Part shown: piece after piece, positions 3,558 through 8,704 of the stretch
Layout: each line of letters begins with the position of its first letter
Position numbering within the stretch: the stretch's first letter is position 1
Assembly (NCBI GenBank): GCA_964593555.1
Contig: CAZQIC010000166.1
Span: 1-8,704 of the forward strand
DNA: 8,704 bases
Source of the DNA: CAZQIC01 sp964593555
GTDB taxonomy: Bacteria > Bacteroidota > Bacteroidia > JAFLBG01
Reading direction: 5' to 3'
Notes under the pieces: model-generated
Told to the model about the DNA's origin: nothing
Databases searched by the model: none
Seen by the model: the letters and a program-made list of their open reading frames with translations, nothing else
Made by a program: the position numbers and the translations under genes

Positions 3558-6533
3558 ATGGAAGGGCTTAAGTTCGATACATTAGACCCACGTAAGTACA
3601 TCATTATTAAGGGTGCACGTATGCACAACCTTAAGAATATTGACCTTGCTATACCCCGCAATAAATTTGTAGTAATAACGGGCGTATCGGGTTCTGGTAA
3701 ATCTTCTTTAGCATTTGATACTTTATATGCGGAGGGTCAGAGACGTTACGTAGAAAGCCTTTCAGCCTATGCCAGGCAATTCTTAGGTAAAATTGAAAAA
3801 CCTGCTGTCGATTACATAAAAGGTATTTCACCGGCCATAGCCATTGAACAAAAAGTAAGTACACGTAACCCCCGCTCTACTGTTGGTACATCAACAGAGA
3901 TATATGATTATATAAAATTATTGTTTGCACGTGTTGGCAGAACCCACTCTCCGGTTTCGGGCAATGAAGTAAAAAGAAATTCTGTTGGAGACGTTGTTGC
4001 TTATATAAGTAAGCTTCCTGCAAAAACAAAAGTCACTCTTCTTTCTAAAATAAATATTGAAAAAGGAAAAAAGATAAAACAAGTATTAGGCCTGCTTTCA
4101 CAACAAGGATTTTCAAGGGTACAACATAATAGTGAAGTAAAAAACATTGAAGATGTTTTGCAAAGTAAACCTTTGGAGAAAGACGATTTTAAACTGATCA
4201 TTGATCGCTTTGCTGTTGATCCTGAAGATGAGGATAACAATAATCGTATTTCAGATTCAGTGCAGACTGCCTTTTATGAAGGGAACGGAGAATGTATTGT
4301 GGAAATTGGGATTGAGAAGGAAGAAGCTGGAAGCACGAAGTACGAAGTGGGAAGTCAGAAGTTGGAAGCGAGAAGTGGGAAATTAGAAGTGGGACGTGGA
4401 AAACAGAAACAAGAAACAAGAAGCAAGAGCCAAGGACAAAAAACTCAGAACTCAGAACCCGGAACTCAGAACTCCAGAATTTTCTCTAATAAATTTGAGT
4501 TGGATGGAATAACTTTTGAAGAACCTAGTGTACATTTTTTCAGTTTCAACAATCCTGTTGGTGCCTGCAAAAACTGCGAAGGCTTTGGAAGTGTGATTGG
4601 TGTTGATGAAGGATTGGTGATCCCGAATAAAAATCTTTCTGTTTATGAAGATGCGATCGTTTGCTGGAAGGGCGAAAAAATGAAGGAGTGGAAGGAAGAA
4701 TTAATAGTTGGCGCACATAAATTTAATTTTCCTGTTCATCGCCCCATCATTGAATTAACTGCCAAAGAATATAATCTTCTCTGGACAGGCAATCAACACT
4801 TCAATGGACTAAATCGTTTTTTCCAATTCCTGGAAGAGCAAACCTATAAGATACAATACCGTGTAATGCTTTCGCGCTACCGTGGTAAAACTGTTTGCCC
4901 GGAATGTAAAGGAACAAGACTCAGAAAAGATGCATCGTACGTAAAGGTGGCAGATAGATCAATTATTGAATTGGTTTTGACTCCAGTTGATAAATTACTT
5001 TCCTTCTTTGAGCAAATTCAATTGAATGACCACGATCAAAAAATAGCGAAACGCTTATTGATAGAAATTACAAATCGGTTAAAATTTTTAAACGACGTTG
5101 GCCTCGGATACTTAACACTCAACAGACTTTCCAATACATTAAGCGGAGGCGAATCACAACGTATTAACCTGGCTACATCGTTAGGGAGCAGCCTTGTTGG
5201 TTCGCTTTATATTTTGGATGAACCAAGCATTGGTTTACATCCAAGAGATACGGAACGTCTCATCAGTGTGTTATTATCATTACGTAACATTGGCAATACA
5301 GTTATTGTGGTTGAACATGATGAAGAAATTATGCGTGCTGCCGATGAGATCATTGACATTGGCCCATTGGCAGGTTCAAATGGTGGACATCTGGTTTTTC
5401 AAGGAGATCATACCATGATAGAAAAAGAAGATAAAAGCCTTACCGCCCGTTTCCTTACAGGAAAAGATATTATACCAGTACCTTCAAAAAGAAGAAACTG
5501 GAAAAATTATATTGAGATAAAAGGTGCAAGAGAAAATAATTTAAAGAACATTGATATTAGGTTTCCGCTCAACATTATGACAGTAATTACCGGCGTAAGC
5601 GGTTCGGGAAAATCGTCACTGGTAAAAAAGGTTCTTTACCCGGCTATCAAAAAAATATTCGGAGGCTTTGGAGAAGAGTCGGGATACTACGACAATATTA
5701 CCGGTAATATTAATAACATTACCAATGTAGAATTTATTGATCAGAATCCTATTGGTAAATCATCTCGATCTAACCCTGTCACCTATGTAAAAGCATATGA
5801 CGAAATAAGGGGTTTGTACGCATCAATGCCACTTGCTAAAATGAGAGGATATAAACCTTCGCATTTTTCATTTAATGTTGATGGCGGACGATGCGAGGTG
5901 TGCGAAGGCGACGGAACCGTTACTATTGAGATGCAGTTTATGGCGGATATCGTATTGGTATGCGAATCCTGTAACGGAAAAAGATTTAAACAGGATACAC
6001 TTGAAATTTTATACGAGGATAAAAATATTGCGGATATATTAGAATTAACCGTTGATGAAGCGATTGAATTCTTTTCAAATGCAAATGCCAATACAGAAAA
6101 GAGGATCGTATCAAAATTAAAACCTTTACAAGAAGTAGGACTTGGTTATGTACATCTCGGACAATCATCCAGTACATTAAGCGGTGGTGAAGCACAACGG
6201 ATAAAGCTGGCATCATTCCTTGGACAAGGAAAAGAAACCCACTCACCTACCCTCTTTATTTTTGATGAACCAACAACAGGTTTACATTTTCACGACATAC
6301 AAAAATTACTGTATGCGTTTAATGCATTGGTAGATCAGGGACATTCATTAATTATTATTGAACACAACCTCGAGGTAATAAAATGTGCCGACTGGGTCAT
6401 TGATCTTGGTCCGGAAGGCGGGGAAAAAGGAGGTAATGTAATTTTTGAAGGAACACCCGAAGGACTTATTAGCTGCAAAGCATCATACACAGGAAAATAC
6501 CTGGCAGAAAAAATTAATAAGAAAATAAATTAA
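3558..6533 (+). CDS. uvrA: UvrABC system protein A (excinuclease ATPase)
   Basis: UvrA is the damage-sensing dimeric ATPase that loads UvrB in nucleotide excision repair. Both ABC modules are complete. Module I has Walker A GVSGSGKSS at residues 42-50, signature LSGGESQRINLA at 528-539 and Walker B ILDEPSIGLHP at 552-562. Module II has Walker A at 679-688, signature LSGGEAQRIKLA at 874-885 and FDEPTTGLH at 902-910. The C-terminal zinc module is intact, with cysteines 779, 782, 802 and 805. The first zinc module keeps only its second pair (C337, C340); NKFELDGITF (311-320) stands where E. coli has CxxC. A further CxxC is at 447 and 450. At 991 residues it is about 50 longer than the usual 940. 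The excess lies at about 254-307, a low-complexity insert encoded by a heptamer DNA repeat between the UvrB-binding region and the first zinc module. The next gene starts one base after the stop. Confidence 0.97.
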   Translation: MEGLKFDTLDPRKYIIIKGARMHNLKNIDLAIPRNKFVVITGVSGSGKSSLAFDTLYAEGQRRYVESLSAYARQFLGKIEKPAVDYIKGISPAIAIEQKVSTRNPRSTVGTSTEIYDYIKLLFARVGRTHSPVSGNEVKRNSVGDVVAYISKLPAKTKVTLLSKINIEKGKKIKQVLGLLSQQGFSRVQHNSEVKNIEDVLQSKPLEKDDFKLIIDRFAVDPEDEDNNNRISDSVQTAFYEGNGECIVEIGIEKEEAGSTKYEVGSQKLEARSGKLEVGRGKQKQETRSKSQGQKTQNSEPGTQNSRIFSNKFELDGITFEEPSVHFFSFNNPVGACKNCEGFGSVIGVDEGLVIPNKNLSVYEDAIVCWKGEKMKEWKEELIVGAHKFNFPVHRPIIELTAKEYNLLWTGNQHFNGLNRFFQFLEEQTYKIQYRVMLSRYRGKTVCPECKGTRLRKDASYVKVADRSIIELVLTPVDKLLSFFEQIQLNDHDQKIAKRLLIEITNRLKFLNDVGLGYLTLNRLSNTLSGGESQRINLATSLGSSLVGSLYILDEPSIGLHPRDTERLISVLLSLRNIGNTVIVVEHDEEIMRAADEIIDIGPLAGSNGGHLVFQGDHTMIEKEDKSLTARFLTGKDIIPVPSKRRNWKNYIEIKGARENNLKNIDIRFPLNIMTVITGVSGSGKSSLVKKVLYPAIKKIFGGFGEESGYYDNITGNINNITNVEFIDQNPIGKSSRSNPVTYVKAYDEIRGLYASMPLAKMRGYKPSHFSFNVDGGRCEVCEGDGTVTIEMQFMADIVLVCESCNGKRFKQDTLEILYEDKNIADILELTVDEAIEFFSNANANTEKRIVSKLKPLQEVGLGYVHLGQSSSTLSGGEAQRIKLASFLGQGKETHSPTLFIFDEPTTGLHFHDIQKLLYAFNALVDQGHSLIIIEHNLEVIKCADWVIDLGPEGGEKGGNVIFEGTPEGLISCKASYTGKYLAEKINKKIN
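4323..4476 (+). repeat. degenerate heptanucleotide tandem repeat inside uvrA
   Basis: About 22 units of 7 bases follow one another. The first half is built on GAAGTNN (GAAGTAC, GAAGTGG, GAAGTCA, GAAGTTG). A transition zone is built on GAAACAA, and the end is built on GAACTCA (GAACTCA, GAACCCG, GAACTCA). The period is held almost exactly; two 6-base units and one extra G are the visible slips, outside which the units are 7 bases. Three units make 21 bases, so the translation has a 7-residue period, as in KYEVGSQ, KLEARSG, KLEVGRG. The reading frame of uvrA stays open through it. This kind of array is normally intergenic; here it lies in a conserved gene at a domain junction, where an insert could be tolerated. 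Confidence 0.9.
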
Positions 6534-6534
6534 T

Positions 6535-7467
6535 ATGAAAGTACGCTACATTGTTTCTTTCTTTTTGCTCTTTGTGACGCAATATCTTTTTTCTCAGCAA
6601 CTATTCCCTGAAAATTTTCCCACTATAACCAAGGGAGCTAAAAAAATGACCTATTCCATAAAAGGGATAGAATCCGAAAACTGGAGAACAGAAGGCATTA
6701 CCTATTATGACAATAAAGGCAACAAAACAAAAGAAGAACAATATAAATACGATAGCGAATTTACGAATGGATTTCACATAGTTCCAACAAATTATACTTA
6801 CAAGAAAGGTAAATTATTTTGTACCGAGCTTATTGAATATACATCCAGTATGCGAAATGACCTTTACTATTTTGATACACTAAAAAAGGTGCCTTACAGA
6901 ACCTATTATTTTTATAATCCATCTGGGGCGCTTGAGAGAATAGAAAAAAATAAAGATTCAGTCAGCACTGCAAATCCCTGGTCGGAAGATGGGGTCTGTA
7001 CATCAACCTATATGTATAAAAATAATCTCTTAATCCAGGTTGATTCTATTTGTGATATGGGAGGTGGTTGCAAAGGATATAGAAGGCTGATAGCATACAA
7101 TGACAAAAAACAAGTAAGTTCCATAACGTTAATCTCGGACATTGTAAATAACCAATGCGAGCCAACTTCATACATAGCGCCTAATAAATTCACTGAATTT
7201 ATCTATAATGATAAAAGGCAGATCATAAAAGAGAAGATAAAAAATGTCAATATTTATTCAAGTGAAAATGATTCAATGACATACAATTATTTTTATACCG
7301 GAATCAGGCTCGACTCAATTCGCATTGTTTTGAAGCCGGAAGAATATCATACTTGTATAGGAAGTATAATTTATACTTATGATCAAAACCAAAGGATAAC
7401 CAGGATTTCTGTTTTCCAGATCGGTGAAAGGAAAGATGATGAATTAAAATTTGAGTTTGTGTATTAG
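6535..7467 (+). CDS. secreted YD-repeat-like protein of unknown function
   Basis: The 310-residue product starts with a signal peptide (about residues 1-20; hydrophobic FFLLFVTQYLFS, then QQ), so it is exported to the periplasm or outer membrane. The mature part consists mostly of short beta-strand-like units resembling YD/RHS-type repeats: YYDNKGNKTKEEQY (57-70), YFYNPSGALERIEK (125-138), AYNDKKQVSSI (187-197), IYNDKRQIIKEKI (223-235) and TYDQNQRITRI (281-291). It has six cysteines (96, 155, 173, 179, 208, 274), some perhaps in disulphides. There is no lipobox, catalytic motif or C-terminal sorting domain, and it is too short to be a toxin-delivering RHS protein. The ATG lies one base after the uvrA stop, so it is probably co-transcribed and perhaps translationally coupled, although a functional link to DNA repair is not evident. 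I do not recognise a named family. Confidence 0.75.
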   Translation: MKVRYIVSFFLLFVTQYLFSQQLFPENFPTITKGAKKMTYSIKGIESENWRTEGITYYDNKGNKTKEEQYKYDSEFTNGFHIVPTNYTYKKGKLFCTELIEYTSSMRNDLYYFDTLKKVPYRTYYFYNPSGALERIEKNKDSVSTANPWSEDGVCTSTYMYKNNLLIQVDSICDMGGGCKGYRRLIAYNDKKQVSSITLISDIVNNQCEPTSYIAPNKFTEFIYNDKRQIIKEKIKNVNIYSSENDSMTYNYFYTGIRLDSIRIVLKPEEYHTCIGSIIYTYDQNQRITRISVFQIGERKDDELKFEFVY

Positions 7468-7471
7468 AGAA

Positions 7472-8368
7472 TCAGTTATTCCTGAAATAGATCGGCTCAA
7501 GTGTATATCCTTTCTTTTTTAGCAAAGCTATTAATCCCTGCTCTCCCAATAGATGCGCACAGCCAACTGCAACAAATGTGGGCTCTGCTTTCATAAGTCC
7601 TTCAATGGTAGGAACCCACCTGTTGTTTCTCTTAATCAATAATTGATCTTCCATAAATTTAAACTCAGCATCACTCTTAAAAAGTGAATCCAGCTTGTTT
7701 AAATCTTGCTTTTCATAAACACTTAGCAACTCAAAATATCCTTTATCAACCTTATAATCGTTTTCATCCTTTGGCACCTGCTTCTCAATTGGTATGCTAT
7801 CTATAAAACTCATTTGCTCTTCTATTGTTTCGAGATAAACCATTTGCTTTTTCTTCTTTGCTATTTTCTGAATTTCCACATCAAACGCTTTTATCTTACC
7901 AATCGCTTCAACTAAAATAACACTCGATAAAAATATTGGCTTCAATCTCATATACTTCTCGATCTTTGATTCCGATATTTTCAAGCTATCCTTTAAATAC
8001 GAAAAAAGCTTTGCGTATTCCTGCGGCTCCATGTAATCCTTGATCGTTTTTGCACCAGGAAGAATCATTTTTTTCGCCATATTGATCTGTTCTTTCAAGG
8101 AAACATCAACATTAGCCTCTAACACAACAACCTCCGACTTATTTAAATATTTTTTAATGGAATCGTTTATTACAAAATTATTCTCCGGTACAGCATGTAT
8201 TGTCCCAAACAAATAAGAATCCTGTTTTAAGCCATTGCCCGTCACGCGCCATAATACTGAATTATTATCAACTACCGTTGGCTGCAGATCCCGCATAACA
8301 GGCTGTGCTGTTGTCAATTGAAATAACAAACAAGAACTAAACAGAAACAGGATCTTTTTACGCATCAT
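7472..8368 (-). CDS. TraB/GumN family protein (Tiki-like putative metalloprotease)
   Basis: This 298-residue exported protein belongs to the TraB/GumN family, whose eukaryotic relative Tiki is a membrane-anchored metalloprotease. The family motifs are in order: SYLFGTIH (51-58, with His58), VVVLEAN (80-86, with Glu84), FDVEIQKIAKK (162-172), YLETIEEQ (178-185), RNNRW (247-251) and VGCAHLLGEQGLIALL (268-283, with His272), followed by KKGYTLEPI. The conserved His and Glu residues are the probable metal ligands. A signal peptide covers about residues 1-21 (cut after TTA). A Cys at 13 lies too early in the hydrophobic core to be a convincing lipobox. Two adjacent ATGs (8366-8368 and 8363-8365) are possible starts and the effect is one residue. 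It converges on the preceding plus-strand gene with only 4 bases between stops and no terminator visible. Substrates in bacteria are unknown. Confidence 0.88.
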   Translation of the reverse strand: MMRKKILFLFSSCLLFQLTTAQPVMRDLQPTVVDNNSVLWRVTGNGLKQDSYLFGTIHAVPENNFVINDSIKKYLNKSEVVVLEANVDVSLKEQINMAKKMILPGAKTIKDYMEPQEYAKLFSYLKDSLKISESKIEKYMRLKPIFLSSVILVEAIGKIKAFDVEIQKIAKKKKQMVYLETIEEQMSFIDSIPIEKQVPKDENDYKVDKGYFELLSVYEKQDLNKLDSLFKSDAEFKFMEDQLLIKRNNRWVPTIEGLMKAEPTFVAVGCAHLLGEQGLIALLKKKGYTLEPIYFRNN

Positions 8369-8381
8369 CGAATTATTTTTC

Positions 8382-8389
8382 CAAATTTA
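8382..8389 (-). promoter_or_regulatory. candidate -7 promoter element of the TraB/GumN gene
   Basis: The minus strand reads TAAATTTG, matching TAnnTTTG, 13 bases upstream of the start codon. The leader would be very short. There is no TTG at -33, and the surrounding AT-rich tract raises the chance of a random match. Confidence 0.4.
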
Positions 8390-8410
8390 AAATTAATTAC
8401 CCTATTTATT

Positions 8411-8474
8411 GAAACTTACCCTTCGAGAGCCTCAGGGCTCAGGCATGAATTCTTTATTAGAGCCGGGAAGTTTC
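8411..8474. repeat. intergenic inverted-repeat element with nested hairpin
   Basis: GAAACTT-A-CCC (8411-8421) pairs with GGG-AAGTTTC (8465-8474), a 10 bp stem with one bulged A. Inside it GAGCC (8427-8431) pairs with GGCTC (8436-8440) around a TCAG loop, and GCCT/AGGC (8429-8432 and 8441-8444) offers an alternative pairing. The core from CCCTTCGAGAG to CAGGG resembles GC-rich dispersed repeats seen between genes in many bacteria. It lies between the divergent TraB/GumN and glyA genes, upstream of both -7 motifs, and so is probably outside both transcripts. I see no riboswitch consensus that I can name. Confidence 0.45.
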
Positions 8475-8538
8475 TTCAAAAGACTAAATTAACAATTTGT
8501 ATGTTTTTTTTATAATATATACATAACGTGTTTATTTT

Positions 8539-8546
8539 TACTTTTG
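8539..8546 (+). promoter_or_regulatory. candidate -7 promoter element of glyA
   Basis: TACTTTTG matches TAnnTTTG and ends 19 bases before the glyA ATG, a normal leader length for this phylum. The -33 TTG is not at the expected distance; the nearest, in ATTTGT, is about 39 bases upstream. Confidence 0.5.
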
Positions 8547-8565
8547 TATCACATATTCAATCTTT

Positions 8566-8704
8566 ATGAAAAAGGACACTATTATTTTTGAACATATAAA
8601 AGAAGAATTACGTCGCCAAACCAACGGGATAGAACTTATCGCATCAGAGAATTTCGTTAGCGAACAGGTAATGAAAGCCATGGGCTCTGTACTTACCAAT
8701 AAAT
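8566..8704 (+). CDS. glyA: serine hydroxymethyltransferase, N-terminal part (cut by window end)
   Basis: Only the first 46 codons are present. The translation begins MKKDTIIFEHIKEELRRQ and continues with GIELIASENFVSEQVMKAMG and SVLTNK, which is the highly conserved N-terminus of serine hydroxymethyltransferase (IELIASENF and SVLTNKYAEG in the family). This pyridoxal-phosphate enzyme interconverts serine and glycine while charging tetrahydrofolate with a one-carbon unit in the cytosol. The active-site lysine and cofactor-binding residues lie beyond the window. The ATG at 8566-8568 is the natural start: no extra N-terminal sequence is expected in the family, and a -7 motif sits just upstream. 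No Shine-Dalgarno is visible. Confidence 0.95.
   Translation, partial: MKKDTIIFEHIKEELRRQTNGIELIASENFVSEQVMKAMGSVLTNK

Noticed and set aside
4198..4419. Open frames on either strand across the uvrA repeat (for example 4198-4419 minus and 4201-4386 plus)
   Set aside because: They are by-products of the stop-poor heptamer repeat, which reads open in several frames; uvrA is clearly the coding frame.
4323..4476. CRISPR array or phage-derived repeat in uvrA
   Set aside because: Units are only 7 bases, directly abutting with no spacers, and the uvrA frame continues on both sides.
3649..6246. Other ORFs antisense or out of frame to uvrA (3649-3864, 4001-4240, 5783-6091, 5986-6246 minus; 5194-5418 plus)
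   Set aside because: All are fully inside uvrA, have no recognisable domains and no initiation signals; they are shadows of the real frame.
7008..7193. Minus-strand ORF inside the YD-like gene
   Set aside because: It lies wholly within 6535-7467, has no motif or start signals, and the plus frame has a signal peptide and repeats.
8411..8474. Glycine, tetrahydrofolate or SAM-type riboswitch for glyA
   Set aside because: No consensus core of these classes could be recognised, and the likely glyA promoter lies downstream of the element.

Overview
The window reads as a chromosomal segment of a Bacteroidota (Bacteroidetes) bacterium. It is AT-rich. Start codons mostly lack a Shine-Dalgarno sequence. 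Six gene starts are preceded by the Bacteroidota -7 promoter motif TAnnTTTG, although none has a well-spaced -33 TTG. The UvrA, ECF sigma factor, TraB/GumN and GlyA sequences are also of the type found in this phylum.

Layout from left to right. Bases 34-333 hold the C-terminal remnant of an AbiH-type phage abortive-infection protein, followed by a 57-codon orphan ORF (338-511). On the minus strand come a pentameric ligand-gated ion channel homologue (558-1529) and endonuclease III, nth (1635-2276), which may be nearly leaderless. A 56-codon small gene (2421-2591) has its own terminator, and an ECF sigma-70 factor (2720-3322) follows with a second terminator. The 235 bp divergent region 3323-3557 has an unusually strong Shine-Dalgarno before the sigma gene, two copies of an 11 bp palindrome, a 10 bp inverted repeat and -7 motifs facing both ways. 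On the plus strand, uvrA (3558-6533) carries an in-frame heptanucleotide tandem repeat. One base after it lies a gene for a secreted YD-repeat-like protein (6535-7467). This pair converges on a TraB/GumN family gene (7472-8368, minus). The window ends inside glyA (8566 onward, plus), after a 197 bp gap with an inverted-repeat element.

Most genes are housekeeping or envelope functions. UvrA and Nth both act in DNA repair (nucleotide and base excision) but sit in separate transcription units. No new multi-gene system is evident. The most unusual signals are the expressed heptamer repeat inside UvrA, the strong Shine-Dalgarno plus palindromes upstream of the sigma gene, and the bacterial Cys-loop-type channel with an atypical pore helix. 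All family assignments come from reading motifs by eye; no database search was run.
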